Source: Phallusia fumigata (taxonomy: Eukaryota > Chordata > Ascidiacea > Phlebobranchia > Ascidiidae). From it: DNA of 64,000 nt. Positions 63,301-64,000 of the stretch are shown in pieces; the first letter of the stretch is position 1, and each line of letters opens with the position of its first letter. The DNA is taken from contig QXVZ01023849.1 in assembly GCA_008931825.1 (NCBI GenBank), forward strand, positions 1 to 64,000. Direction: 5' to 3'. Position numbers and translations under genes: made by a program. The notes beneath the pieces are model-generated. The model was not told the DNA's origin and searched no databases. It worked only from the letters and a program-made list of their open reading frames with translations.

Positions 63301-63348
63301 ACGTTTAACATGCTGTCTCACTATACTTTTTTCCTTCATGGTTTTATG
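1363..63348 (+). CDS. PKD1: Polycystin-1 (PKD1-type) receptor, internal 58 exons of a partial gene
   Basis: One spliced gene covers almost the whole window. I delimited 58 exons (about 8,874 coding bases, about 2,958 residues) with AG/GT borders, and every donor phase matches the next acceptor phase. Domain order is C-type lectin, Cys-rich segment, about 15-16 PKD repeats, REJ, GAIN/GPS, membrane helix 1, PLAT, start of membrane helix 2. This order with a long PKD array is that of PKD1; PKD1L1 has only a couple of PKD repeats, and PKD1L2/L3 have a lectin domain but no such array. In the known family this is a large surface receptor, cleaved at the GPS, that pairs with the TRPP channel polycystin-2. 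The first exon begins in mid-codon, so the N-terminus lies upstream; the last ends in mid-codon before the remaining membrane segments. No promoter, start codon, stop codon or poly(A) signal of the gene is inside the window. Coordinates per exon are given in the domain entries below. Confidence 0.9.
1655..2830 (+). repeat. Degraded family B copy followed by family A unit fragments
   Basis: A weak 5' remnant (CACCCCTTTCAATGGGAC near 1660) is followed by the B-specific 3' interior (CTCAGCCAAAGGTCACTGCAG near 1890) and the B tail ending CTCTCTAG at 2283. From about 2415 to 2830 there are worn A-type units (TTACCCCGCTTGCCCCC). All lie in intron 1-2. Confidence 0.7.
3580..3655 (-). repeat. Reverse-oriented remnant of the A/B 3' end
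   Basis: AACTAGAGAGGTGGTTTTC at 3583 is the complement of the B 3' terminus. It is the only reversed piece of these families that I found. The rest of intron 2-3 between 3329 and 4060 shows nothing else recognisable. Confidence 0.5.
4061..5231 (+). repeat. Family A repeat copy, full length
   Basis: Starts TATGGGTCCCC with the 5' hairpin, has the CTTGTTCATGCACTTTTG segment, about five to six internal units (TTACCC starts roughly every 120-130 bases), GTGTGGGGACCCATGCA and the end CCACCCTTCTAG. Sense to the gene. Confidence 0.85.
5232..5844. other. Intron sequence without recognised features
   Basis: AT-rich single-copy-looking sequence in intron 2-3 between two family A copies. I see no exon-like frame, RNA gene or known repeat. 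Confidence 0.5.
5845..6570 (+). repeat. Family A repeat copy lacking its 3' tail
   Basis: Starts ATGGGTCCCCTTCCTGAAGG, then worn internal units (TTACCCCACAAGCCCCC and similar). It fades at about 6570 without the GGGGACCCAT block or the CTAG end. Confidence 0.75.
6718..12852 (+). CDS. PKD1: Exons 3-5: linker and cysteine-rich segment after the lectin domain
   Basis: Exons 6718-6830, 9820-9973 and 12731-12852 (residues about 75-204). Exon 3 is a polar linker rich in Asn, Thr and Ser with possible N-glycosylation sites. Exon 4 contains FPGAWIPADSEIISWEVV followed by PLRLQIYRPVCPKEE, a beta-rich piece resembling the stretch after the lectin domain in PKD1-type receptors. Exon 5 holds six cysteines spaced C-x7-C-x4-C-x7-C-x7-C-x8-C, and a seventh follows early in exon 6. 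Vertebrate PKD1 has a non-canonical LDL-receptor-A-like segment near this point, and this may be its equivalent; the spacing is not a clear LDLa match. Exon 3 links in phase 1 to exon 2 and in phase 0 to exon 4. A family B repeat begins 10 bases after the exon 3 donor. Confidence 0.75.
7022..7836. repeat. hAT-like repeat material inserted in the family B copy
   Basis: CAGTGGCGCAACTAG at 7022 and CAGGGGTGCACAACC at 7163-7177 look like the outer ends of hAT-type non-autonomous elements. I could not find matching right ends or target duplications. A segment near 7655-7730 (GCGATTTAATTCACAC, GTGGCTAAAAT) recurs in diverged form near 16190-16240. Confidence 0.45.
7837..9139 (-). mobile_element. 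Penelope-like element fragment with GIY-YIG endonuclease
   Basis: The minus strand has an open frame of 286 codons (8181-9041). It contains LSHHPRHVFKSIV, a block typical of the region after the reverse transcriptase in Penelope-like elements, a C-x2-C-x2-C segment (CGACALCGH), and then VYVVTCTICHEHYVGQT with a downstream R-x3-H, the GIY-YIG endonuclease core. The reverse transcriptase itself is missing, so this is a 5'-truncated, inactive copy. It lies antisense to the polycystin gene within a family B repeat. A 13-base direct repeat (CCATTGTTACTAT) at 7837-7849 and 9127-9139 may mark its borders. A hammerhead-like motif lies downstream of the frame at 7917-7943. Confidence 0.75.
7917..7943 (-). 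ncRNA. Possible hammerhead ribozyme core linked to the Penelope-like element
   Basis: On the minus strand the sequence reads CTGATGA, a short stem-loop (GCCA and TGGC around a six-base loop), then GCGAAAT. This matches the conserved CUGANGA / stem II / GAAA core of hammerhead ribozymes, which are known to accompany Penelope-like elements. It lies about 240 bases past the stop of the GIY-YIG frame in the element's own sense. Stems I and III and a cleavage site are not clear to me, and one base next to stem II is unpaired. Activity is not shown. Confidence 0.4.
9974..10470. other. Intron 4-5 sequence without recognised features
   Basis: AT-rich intron following exon 4. I see no repeat family, exon-like frame or RNA gene. 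Confidence 0.5.
10471..11367 (+). repeat. Family A copy interrupted by an assembly gap
   Basis: Begins TATGGGTCCCCTTCCTG and ends CCACCCTTCTAG. The interior is an N run from 10524 to 11107. After the gap the 3' tail is almost identical to that of the copy ending at 43034, which suggests recent spread or a mis-assembled repeat. A seven-base C run at 10499-10505 stands where other copies have ATATTGT. Confidence 0.8.
10524..11107. other. Assembly gap of 584 N
   Basis: Unknown bases only. Any open frame that spans it is meaningless. It most likely hides the tandem units of a family A copy. Confidence 0.98.
11455..12560 (+). repeat. Old family A fragment joined to old family B fragment
   Basis: An A-like 5' part (GACACATATTGTTTTTAC, CAGCTTGCCCATGCA) is followed from about 11660 by B interior sequence (GTAATTGACAAGTTTATGAC, later AAAGTCACTGCAGGTCA near 12295). 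Both are strongly diverged and lack clean ends. Confidence 0.6.
12881..13215 (+). repeat. Diverged family A remnant in intron 5-6
   Basis: Recognised from GGATCCCTTTTCTG, a CAATGACTTTGTCAAATTTGG segment in weak form, and CCAGTGGTTACCC. It has a worn 3' part up to about 13215. Confidence 0.5.
13339..15903 (+). CDS. PKD1: Exons 6-10: first part of the PKD-repeat array
   Basis: Exons 13339-13476, 13599-13685, 14096-14217, 15191-15347 and 15654-15903 (residues about 204-456). Exons 6-8 are beta-rich and weakly conserved. Exons 9-10 form a recognisable PKD repeat ending: the aromatic strand YDWLDYIWCDF is followed by QTGLYNFKASVFNAA, the family's G-x-Y-x-V/F-x-(8)-N signature. The second half of exon 10 starts another repeat at about IKLTSPTVIEEAD, with an FVEQGKPVLISAKL strand. 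Introns 6-7 and 7-8 are short and in phase 0. The exon 7 donor (ATCA then GTAAAT) is less certain because the frame stays open to 13733, but its phase fits exon 8. PKD repeats are extracellular Ig-like beta sandwiches thought to give the protein mechanical strength. Confidence 0.8.
14250..14930 (+). repeat. Diverged family A copy carrying a foldback insertion
   Basis: ATGGGTCCCC near 14257 is interrupted, and the A sequence resumes at about 14410 (GGGACGCATTCTGTTTTTAC, CTGCAGCTTGTGCACGC). Worn units and tail follow to about 14930. The interruption is the foldback element listed next. Confidence 0.6.
14304..14407. repeat. Short foldback element with 18-bp inverted ends
   Basis: AGATAGAAGCCAGTACTT at 14304-14321 pairs with AAGTACTGGCTTGTATCT at 14390-14407, 17 of 18 bases. 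The loop contains TTGAAGA and, 14 bases later, GAAAC, which resembles a worn hammerhead core. It sits within the 5' end of a family A copy. Confidence 0.6.
16137..16758. repeat. Mixed repeat remnants in intron 10-11
   Basis: Near 16140-16240 there is sequence related to 7655-7730. From about 16650 to 16758 there is a worn A-type 3' tail ending CATTCTAG, some 20 bases before the exon 11 acceptor. The remainder is unremarkable AT-rich intron. Confidence 0.4.
16779..22277 (+). CDS. PKD1: Exons 11-17: PKD repeats, second block
   Basis: Exons 16779-16870, 17170-17292, 19364-19495, 19930-20070, 21357-21539, 21609-21728 and 22067-22277 (residues about 456-790). Exon 13 carries a repeat core: TTTWIIDD, then KTGTYNLT, continuing in exon 14 as MLLSNHVNEASES. 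Exon 17 holds another: FTVDWNDGSEPATR, then HYFNLTGIYNVSVFANN, close to the canonical W-x-F/N-G-D-G and G-x-Y-x-V-x-V-x-A-x-N pattern. Exons 12-16 are flanked by phase 0 introns, so single exons could be skipped without a frame change. The exon 11 donor is GTTATT, weaker than its neighbours. Many Asn-X-Ser/Thr sites point to heavy N-glycosylation. Exon 15 contains a run of seven cytosines at 21432-21438; the frame is intact there. Confidence 0.85.
17690..18542 (+). repeat. Diverged family B copy
   Basis: Starts near TCATGGGTGCCAAAGGGAC, with B-like interior (TTTGCTGCAGGTTAATGTA near 18280) and the B tail (AACCAATGTAATGTGGGTATT) ending CCCCTCTAG at about 18540. Confidence 0.6.
18545..19206 (+). 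repeat. Family A copy adjoining the previous element
   Basis: Starts ATTATGGGCCCCCTTCCTG directly after the previous element's CTAG end. It has three to four internal units (TTACCCAACTAGCC and others) and a partly duplicated tail (two AAGCTT/AAGTTT-AAGTAACTATGGGAC blocks), ending near 19206. Confidence 0.75.
19302..19345 (+). repeat. Short dispersed repeat D, copy 1
   Basis: GAAACAACTATTCTAGCATA followed by GCCAGTTATTCTACTTTGAA. Related copies occur at about 22684-22728 and 23747-23795. It lies 20 bases upstream of the exon 13 acceptor. Confidence 0.5.
20334..21335 (+). repeat. Diverged family B copy in intron 14-15
   Basis: Starts near ATTATGGTCCCTTCCAAG and includes B interior marks (TTCACCCATTCTTTACCC, AAACACTGCCTGTTTTACCC, GTCAAAGGTCACTGCAGGTC). 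It stops before the tail, about 20 bases ahead of the exon 15 acceptor. Confidence 0.65.
22524..22660 (-). repeat. tRNA-derived SINE fragment
   Basis: On the minus strand there is an A-box-like TGGTTAGTGAGACTG (22632-22646) and a B-box-like GGTTCTAATCT (22600-22610). Between them is a spacing typical of a tRNA-like head, followed by an unrelated body (CTCCAACCCATAGGAAACTG). This is the layout of a tRNA-derived SINE. The acceptor stem is not intact, so it is not a functional tRNA gene. Confidence 0.6.
22684..23190 (+). repeat. Repeat D copy 2 and family A fragments
   Basis: GAAACAACTGTTGTAGAAAA with TTCTACTTTGAACA is repeat D. Worn A-type units follow (GACCCCATAGATCTAGTTACCC), and a short GTGTGGGGACCC piece near 23139 closes the stretch. 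Confidence 0.5.
23190..24109. other. Intron 17-18 sequence with one repeat D copy
   Basis: Mostly AT-rich sequence without a recognised feature. Repeat D recurs at about 23747-23795 (GAAACAACTATTCTAGAATA). No exon-like frame fits the phase 1 junction between exons 17 and 18. Confidence 0.4.
24110..24745. mobile_element. Older copy of the hAT-type element found at 33590
   Basis: The body matches 33790-34340 in order (ACCTCATAGTGAGCCTGTGATGC, GGGAATACAAGTCG, GTGAGTTATG-AAACAGAAGTTC, ATACAATTT before AAAAAATTT). It has lost clear terminal repeats and is much more diverged. Open frames in it are not coding. Confidence 0.65.
24936..29564 (+). CDS. PKD1: Exons 18-24: PKD repeats, third block
   Basis: Exons 24936-25174, 25978-26078, 27291-27438, 28618-28792, 28852-28968, 29041-29177 and 29355-29564 (residues about 790-1165). 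Exon 18 is the clearest PKD repeat of the window: LDLDFGDNTT, then HSYAQNGKYVVIATASNP. Exons 19-20 hold KFVWTLDG with TAGIHRAEVLVSS; exons 21-22 hold TAGHYEVILNVSNEVS; exons 23-24 hold VLWRFGDAYKDGDE and HIYNDEDDVYVDIEASN. The intron between exons 21 and 22 is only 59 bases and starts with a weak GTTTGT donor; the frame reads through it to a stop just before the acceptor. The intron after exon 22 is 72 bases. The exon 20 acceptor (TGTAAAAAAG) has a poor pyrimidine tract, but phase 2 and the repeat alignment support it. Confidence 0.85.
25318..25480 (+). repeat. Family A 3' tail fragment
   Basis: ATGCGTTTATACCTGCAGAAAA followed by the family tail, ending CCACCTTTCTAG at 25480. Confidence 0.65.
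26307..27203 (+). repeat. Family B copy in intron 19-20
   Basis: Starts ATCATGGGTTCCCTTCCATG, has B interior sequence (ACCTCAATATGTTAGC, GACAGATGAAGCCCAGCTGT) and a worn tail ending CACCACTCTACTA, about 90 bases before exon 20. Confidence 0.65.
27500..27930 (+). repeat. Family A fragment in intron 20-21
   Basis: Two internal units and the 3' tail, ending CCACCCTTCTAG. The following sequence to the exon 21 acceptor (28617) shows only short direct repeats such as TGTAATTGGGATTTAT near 28450 and 28482. Confidence 0.65.
29590..32114 (+). repeat. Cluster of family A and B copies in intron 24-25
   Basis: A worn A piece occurs at about 29948-30110. A family B copy runs from about 30133 to 31822: 5' end, two tandem interior units of about 300 bases (from 30190 and 30485), full B interior and a CTCTCTAG end. 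Further A and B tail pieces follow to about 32114, some 30 bases before exon 25. An assembly duplication lies at 30938-31226. Confidence 0.75.
30938..31226. other. Exact 144-bp duplication around a single N: assembly artefact
   Basis: Bases 30938-31081 are repeated base for base at 31083-31226, with one N at 31082. No target-site or unit logic explains this. It looks like two overlapping contig ends joined without being merged. Confidence 0.9.
32148..37487 (+). CDS. PKD1: Exons 25-28: PKD repeats, fourth block
   Basis: Exons 32148-32258, 32319-32550, 32628-32815 and 37292-37487 (residues about 1165-1408). Exon 25 ends a repeat with YQFTIPGIFEVFLMAENE, which continues into exon 26 as VSSQNFTFPLL. 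Exons 26-27 form a repeat with SKISWEILHAH and DDGIYEIWLNVSN. Exon 28 holds LTYSWRAHY, HTYVDPAIYDVYLEVSNP and a final strand TATFTLYVQ. Introns 25-26 and 26-27 are 60 and 77 bases long. The 60-base intron (32259-32318) has no stop in the reading frame, so its retention would add 20 residues. The intron before exon 28 is 4.5 kb and is almost wholly made of repeats; exon 27 still joins exon 28 within one PKD fold (GEEVQIQ to ASVSRGTNLTYSW). Confidence 0.85.
33115..34488 (+). repeat. Family B copy interrupted by a hAT-type MITE
   Basis: B 5' and interior sequence runs from about 33115 to 33589, and the B interior continues at 34363 (GTCACACATAAACAGG, GTAGAAGACAGT) up to the start of the next family A copy at 34489. 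The 765-bp element at 33590-34354 splits it. Confidence 0.75.
33590..34354. mobile_element. Non-autonomous hAT-type transposon with 13-bp inverted ends
   Basis: CATAGGCGCCGAC at the left end and GTCGGCGCCTATG at the right end are perfect inverted repeats. The 8-bp target duplication GCTGCAAC lies at 33582-33589 and 34355-34362. The interior (765 bp in all) has a palindromic GGTATGCC/GGCATACC region next to the left end and no convincing gene. The 8-bp duplication fits the hAT superfamily. An older relative is at 24110-24745. Confidence 0.88.
34489..35507 (+). repeat. Family A copy with two G-run replacements
   Basis: Starts ATTATGGGTCCCCTTCC and ends CCACCCTTCTAG. The internal units contain 25 G at 34906-34930 and 9 G at 35191-35199 where sister units have ordinary sequence of the same length, so the G runs are probably base-calling errors. 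Confidence 0.85.
35510..35737 (+). repeat. Internally deleted family B derivative
   Basis: A piece of B interior (GACAGACGAATCCCAGCTGT, GCTGTAAAAGATGATA) is joined directly to the last bases of the B tail, ending CCACCTCTCTAG. Confidence 0.7.
35741..36510 (+). repeat. Family A copy with a tandemly doubled 5' end
   Basis: The stretch beginning CTTATTATAGTCCCCCTGAA occurs twice in succession (about 35747 and 35788), then the A units and tail follow. The 3' end is mutated to CACCCTTATA. Confidence 0.75.
36640..37169 (+). repeat. Chimera of B interior and A units
   Basis: B-type sequence (ATTGCCATGATGTTAGAAATG) changes to A-type units and tail, which end ACCACTCTTAG near 37169, about 120 bases before exon 28. 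Confidence 0.6.
37503..38260 (+). repeat. Two overlapping family A pieces just after exon 28
   Basis: A-type 5' sequence starts about 15 bases after the exon 28 donor. A second 5' end (TTATGGGTCCCTTTCCCAGC) follows at about 37669 with further units. There is no clean 3' tail. Confidence 0.65.
38640..38830. repeat. Dispersed repeat C, copy 1
   Basis: Contains AGTTCTGTCATGTGTGTTGG and CTGCTGTACACATGTGTGAC. A similar stretch lies at about 53690-53830, and weaker relatives at 7240-7340 and 40430-40500. Possibly a hAT-type MITE family; ends not defined. The rest of intron 28-29 holds a worn B tail at about 38950-39030. Confidence 0.4.
39195..41509 (+). CDS. PKD1: Exons 29-35: last PKD repeats
   Basis: Exons 39195-39385, 39458-39601, 39663-39806, 40690-40797, 40940-41149, 41227-41319 and 41375-41509 (residues about 1408-1749). 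Exon 31 contains the textbook core FKFDFGDGS; exons 31-32 read VVGIYT and ILIQAINNATILSENVSL across a phase 0 intron. Exon 33 has VDFNWTFLPPLG and GMLNITITASNIISS. Exons 34-35 contain HSINFGDGN and EPGEYVIKVLSFNKASQ. All introns from 29-30 to 35-36 are in phase 0, so this part is built from symmetrical exons. The intron between exons 34 and 35 is 55 bases. Together with the earlier blocks I count about 15-16 PKD repeats, close to the 15 of the vertebrate PKD1 main array, but some are degenerate and the count may be off by one or two. Confidence 0.87.
39859..40510. repeat. hAT-like element remnant in intron 31-32
   Basis: Begins CAGGGGTGCATAACCTGCAG, a start shared with 7163 and close to 50934. 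It includes a TCATTGTGACATCACAATAG palindrome near 40461. No matching right end or duplication was found. Confidence 0.4.
41573..54172 (+). CDS. PKD1: Exons 36-44: REJ (receptor for egg jelly) module
   Basis: Exons 41573-41794, 41871-42002, 45064-45264, 45585-45722, 49980-50117, 50177-50338, 50439-50563, 50620-50749 and 54075-54172 (residues about 1749-2198). The series follows the REJ pattern: ELKCLRPNL and GCNEYIVKYVWKMY; LVLAPLTLKIGRYCVVCSAS; then PLAVIITGG, LVLDASSSFDPD and MYNWTCSA; TVTVSCVSCQ and LLGSCDSCEGKDQ; MTYAWEAYCRNSSG; the near-invariant NKPPVNGICTM followed by CSGWEDED; and finally AYLPLGFRDNNYDMTLQIVVED. REJ modules occur in PKD1-family receptors and in sea urchin sperm REJ proteins that bind egg jelly. 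In the PKD1 family the module directly precedes the GAIN region, as here. The exon 36 donor (TTGTG then GTACAG) was chosen by phase and alignment; the frame stays open to 41830. Confidence 0.9.
42092..43034 (+). repeat. Family A reference copy, complete (943 bp)
   Basis: Both ends are intact. The 5' end TTATGGGTCCCC is followed by a hairpin in which GTCCCCTT pairs with AGGGGAC. After the T-rich tract and CTGCAG come the internal units, then GGGGACCCAT at 42879-42888, the exact complement of ATGGGTCCCC at 42093-42102, 146 bases before the end CCCTTCTAG. No flanking target duplication is evident. Confidence 0.88.
43119..44153 (+). repeat. Family A copy, complete
   Basis: Starts ATGGTTCCCCTTCCCTGAAG and contains about five units, a GTGTGAGGACCCATGCG block and the end CCACCCTTCTAG. 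Confidence 0.85.
44386..45031 (+). repeat. Family B copy ending 32 bases before exon 38
   Basis: Starts at a worn 5' end (GGTCCTTCCATTAAGGGAAC), has CTAACGCGAGTTTGTTCC, lacks most of the middle, and ends with the B tail CCACCTCACTAG. Only a pyrimidine-rich stretch separates it from the exon 38 acceptor. Confidence 0.75.
45893..46423. mobile_element. Non-autonomous hAT-type transposon with 20-bp inverted ends
   Basis: The left end CAGTGTTTCATACTGGAACG is the perfect complement of the right end. The target duplication GTTACTAC lies at 45885-45892 and 46424-46431. The subterminal parts carry many copies of CCGGAACGAAATA in both directions, as in hAT elements that bind transposase near their ends. 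No gene; the minus-strand open frame inside is a product of these repeats. Confidence 0.9.
46770..47017. repeat. B fragment and hAT-like end cut by a single-N join
   Basis: B-like sequence (TTTGCACACATAATATATGG, CTAAAGTTGTG) is followed by CAGGGGTTTTCAACC at 46941, a hAT-like end. It stops at the single N at 47017, after which an A-type piece begins. Confidence 0.5.
47018..48536. other. Segment bounded by two single-N joins; origin and order uncertain
   Basis: Starts with a short A piece, then CAGGGGCGGATCTAG at 47110, another hAT-like end. A T-rich degenerate tandem array lies at 47806-47960 (units around GCAAACATTTTTTTT). The sequence is richer in CpG-type words than the rest of the intron. 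It ends at the N at 48536. It may be misplaced sequence from elsewhere; I see no gene in it. Confidence 0.5.
47806..47960. repeat. Degenerate T-rich tandem array
   Basis: About seven imperfect units alternate GCAAACATTTTTTTT and CAACAATTTTTTTGC. Overlapping open frames on both strands here come from low complexity. Confidence 0.7.
48537..48817 (+). repeat. Family B 3' tail
   Basis: Begins at the N join within the B interior (TAAATGGAAATCTTTAC), carries GTGTGGGGACCCATATG and ends CCACCTCTCTAG. Confidence 0.8.
48818..49979. other. Rest of intron 39-40
   Basis: Contains an open frame at about 48820-49040 that I do not accept as an exon, and a worn B tail at about 49560-49665. Near 49671 the stretch GAGTTGAGTTTATTTCAC could be the reversed 3' tail of a retroposon. 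Nothing else is recognisable up to the exon 40 acceptor. Confidence 0.4.
50934..51270. repeat. hAT-like non-autonomous element, degenerate
   Basis: The left end is CAGGGGTGTCCAAACTTTTT. The right part has GGCTGCATTTGGCCCATGGG, the kind of pair seen in hAT-derived repeats whose right end would be a complement of the left. The right terminus is mutated and no target duplication is clear. Confidence 0.5.
51381..52985 (+). repeat. Family B reference copy, complete (about 1.6 kb)
   Basis: Starts ATTATGGGTCCCCTTCCATG and ends CTCTCTAG. The interior begins CTGTCTAACGCGAGTTTG and includes a second diverged unit of about 300 bases from 51755 (GAGGTTGTTCCCATGTTTTG). ATGGGTCCCC at 51384-51393 is complemented by GGGGACCCAT at 52800-52809, about 180 bases before the end. 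Confidence 0.85.
52986..54074. other. Intron 43-44 remainder with a repeat C copy
   Basis: AT-rich intron. About 53690-53830 matches repeat C (AAGTTCTGTCAGGTGTGTGG, GCTGTTGTACACATGTGTGT). No exon fits the phase 0 junction between exons 43 and 44. Confidence 0.45.
54240..54837 (+). repeat. Diverged family A fragment
   Basis: Starts TATAGGGGTCCTCTTTCCTG, with CCATAGCCCCAATGGTTGCC and other worn units. It is followed immediately by a family B 5' end. Confidence 0.6.
54838..56265 (+). repeat. Family B copy with a single-N join and internal duplication
   Basis: Starts ATAGTTCCATAAAGGGGGC and ends ACCTCTCTAG. The interior segment near 55430-55700 is repeated in diverged form at about 55725-56010, on the two sides of the N at 55701. 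A direct repeat (ATGATGTAGGAAATGATTTA region) lies near 55935-55980. The six C before the N (55690-55695) replace TAAATT of other copies. Confidence 0.7.
56290..56461 (+). repeat. Family A 3' tail fragment
   Basis: GCGTTTCTGCCTGCAGCAAC through to CCACCCATCTAA, the last bases being mutated. Confidence 0.65.
56656..61667 (+). CDS. PKD1: Exons 45-54: GAIN-like region with the GPS cleavage site
   Basis: Exons 56656-56809, 56995-57144, 57798-58008, 58314-58491, 58799-58901, 59718-59975, 60654-60810, 60894-61017, 61077-61194 and 61527-61667 (residues about 2198-2729). The start is helical (FGQLAELLKSSNPQLVADYA, ITVLNE) as in GAIN subdomain A, followed by beta-rich exons. Exons 53-54 form the GPS: CQFYDTE, then SVWSSEGL, then VCYSSHLTSFGSF. 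The His-Leu-Thr cleavage triad is present. The second Cys of the adhesion-GPCR GPS (C-x-C-x-HLT) is Ser; as I recall, vertebrate PKD1 has Thr there, so this is typical of the subfamily. The exon 54 acceptor at 61525-61526 was chosen over an AG at 61498-61499 because only the former keeps phase. The exon 48 donor (AG then GTGTAA at 58492) was chosen to match phase 2 of exon 49. Confidence 0.88.
57230..57760 (+). repeat. Worn family B copy ending close to exon 47
   Basis: B interior (TTATAGCGCATCACTAAAAC, CAGCCAAAGGTCACCACAGG) and tail, without a clean terminus. It stops about 38 bases before the exon 47 acceptor. Confidence 0.6.
58060..58282 (+). repeat. Worn A tail ending 32 bases before exon 48
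   Basis: Tail-like sequence (AGTGTATGTGGAATAGCAAT) ends ACCTTTTTAGTTG. The acceptor region of exon 48 follows. Confidence 0.55.
58735..58758. repeat. TG dinucleotide repeat
   Basis: Simple alternating TG run in intron 48-49. Confidence 0.8.
59181..59700 (+). repeat. Family B fragment in intron 49-50
   Basis: Starts TGATGGGTCCCCTTTGGAC, with GTCTAATGCGAGTTTGTTCC and TACATGCCCTTTATTTCAG. The middle contains unrelated sequence, and the 3' end is missing. Confidence 0.6.
60010..60425 (+). repeat. Family A tail split by a small MITE
   Basis: GTGTGGGGACCCATGCGTTT and the tail run to GTGAACGCCACTCC. After the inserted element the end continues as GCCACTCCCCAGTTG, the mutated CCACCCTTCTAGTTG of the family. 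Confidence 0.75.
60244..60405. mobile_element. Short hAT-type MITE with 8-bp target duplication
   Basis: The element is 162 bp long. The left end CAGGGCTAGAAAAAATG and the complement of the right end, CATGGTGGGAAAAAGTG, agree at most positions. The duplicated target GCCACTCC lies at 60236-60243 and 60406-60413. The body contains repeated TTTCCCGG/CCGGGAA words. Confidence 0.8.
61668..62154. other. Intron 54-55 without recognised features
   Basis: AT-rich sequence between the GPS exon and the first membrane exon. No repeat of families A or B is seen. This 3' part of the gene (60426-63500) is notably poor in repeats. Confidence 0.5.
62155..63348 (+). CDS. PKD1: Exons 55-58: first membrane helix, PLAT/LH2 domain, start of second membrane segment
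   Basis: Exons 62155-62350, 62411-62581, 62704-62850 and 63177-63348 (residues about 2729-2958). Exon 55 gives a hydrophobic helix (VALIVVVVVFSLYLIAAI) right after the GPS, then LKDLEKANSIPLCG. The PLAT domain begins at HKYEITIKTSPG and runs through GIGSGTTANVGIIVYG, FQRGSVDVFQIS, GSIYKIKLWHDNTG, LDPAWNVSRIMIKD and FFLADTWLQV. Exon 58 ends with VHLWLSLIERP, SNFTRVQRLTCC and a new hydrophobic run, the conserved junction to the second membrane segment of polycystin-1. PLAT domains are cytosolic lipid- and protein-binding beta sandwiches. These strings are the best evidence that the gene is PKD1 itself. The intron between exons 55 and 56 is 60 bases. The coding sequence continues past the window in phase 2. 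Confidence 0.93.
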
Positions 63349-63502
63349 GTAAGTTGCAAGCAAAAATTGAGGTGAAATTGAATTTTAAAAAATTTAAAAA
63401 TAAGTCCAGTGCTCAGTAAAGTGGTGTCAAATTCAAACGCGCTGTCATATCGTTTATTCCAGTTATTGCTGTGCCAATGACTATTTCTTTCTAATCATTG
63501 TT

Positions 63503-64000
63503 ATAGGCCCCCTTCCTGAAGGGAACACATATTGTTTTGTTTGTTTTTCTGCCATGTATCTTGTCCATTTTTGTCATGAAATGTTTGGTGGATTTGAGTA
63601 GCCCAGTTGTTGCCCTGCTAGCCCCCTAAAATAGGTCAAACTATGTCCAAATCAGCTGAAATTTAGACAGTTTAATTACTGCATTTTACCCTATGGCCCC
63701 AGTTGGGACCCGGATACTCCCAGAAAAGTAAACTGTTTAGTATCTTTTCATGCACCACAAATGAAAAGTTTCTATGCATGAAATGATACAAGTGAAGCTG
63801 TATCATTTAAATATGAGCTACTTATTAAAGTTAAATTAAACTTGAACAGAGATTGAAGGTGGGAGGTGTCAATAGTTTAGTGACAGCCCCCTCTAGTGGT
63901 GAAGTTTTTTCTGAATTGGATAAAAATTTAATACACTTTAGTTTGGGTTATTGCACTTTGTTTTTTATTCGCATGACCCTATAGCCCCAGCCTTACCCAA
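63503..64000 (+). repeat. Family A copy running off the window
   Basis: Starts ATAGGCCCCCTTCCTGAAGG, then CTTGTCCATTTTTGTCATG and a few units with an unrelated stretch at about 63730-63890. It lies in the intron after exon 58. Confidence 0.7.

Overview
The window is AT-rich animal nuclear DNA. Nearly all of its coding sequence belongs to one very large plus-strand gene that enters from the left edge and leaves at the right edge: a polycystin-1 (PKD1-type) receptor. I read 58 consecutive internal exons from 1363 to 63348, about 8.87 kb of coding sequence or roughly 2,958 residues. Every intron phase I derived agrees between neighbouring exons. The start, the leucine-rich/WSC N-terminus and the C-terminal channel-like membrane segments lie outside the window. 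The minimal introns of 55-60 bp, the AT-rich sequence and the many short mobile elements suggest an ascidian tunicate such as Ciona; this is an inference, and I cannot name the species.

Layout: C-type lectin-like domain (exons 1-2, 1363-3328); Asn/Ser/Thr-rich linker and Cys-rich segment (exons 3-5, to 12852); about 15-16 PKD (Ig-like) repeats (exons 6-35, to 41509); REJ module (exons 36-44, to 54172); GAIN-like region ending in a GPS site with an intact His-Leu-Thr (exons 45-54, to 61667); first membrane helix, PLAT/LH2 domain and the start of the second membrane segment (exons 55-58, to 63348). The domain order and several signature strings match vertebrate PKD1 rather than PKD1L1/2/3. In known family members the protein is cleaved at the GPS and works with polycystin-2 in cilia or, in REJ relatives, on sperm.

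Most other bases are introns filled with repeats. Two related families dominate, here called A and B. Both begin near ATGGGTCCCC with a hairpin and end in CTAG followed by T. A has internal units of about 128 bp; B has a different, longer interior. Both carry GGGGACCCAT, the complement of their own 5' end, about 150-185 bp before the 3' end. That layout fits non-autonomous Helentron/Helitron-like elements. Over 20 copies lie in the same orientation as the gene and only one remnant is reversed. Nested in or beside them are three hAT-type MITEs with 8-bp target duplications, an older copy of one of them, a 5'-truncated Penelope-like element with a GIY-YIG endonuclease, a tRNA-derived SINE and a foldback element.

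The assembly has visible faults: a 584-bp N gap, four single-N joins (one flanked by an exact 144-bp duplication), and four places where a G or C run replaces repeat sequence of exactly equal length.
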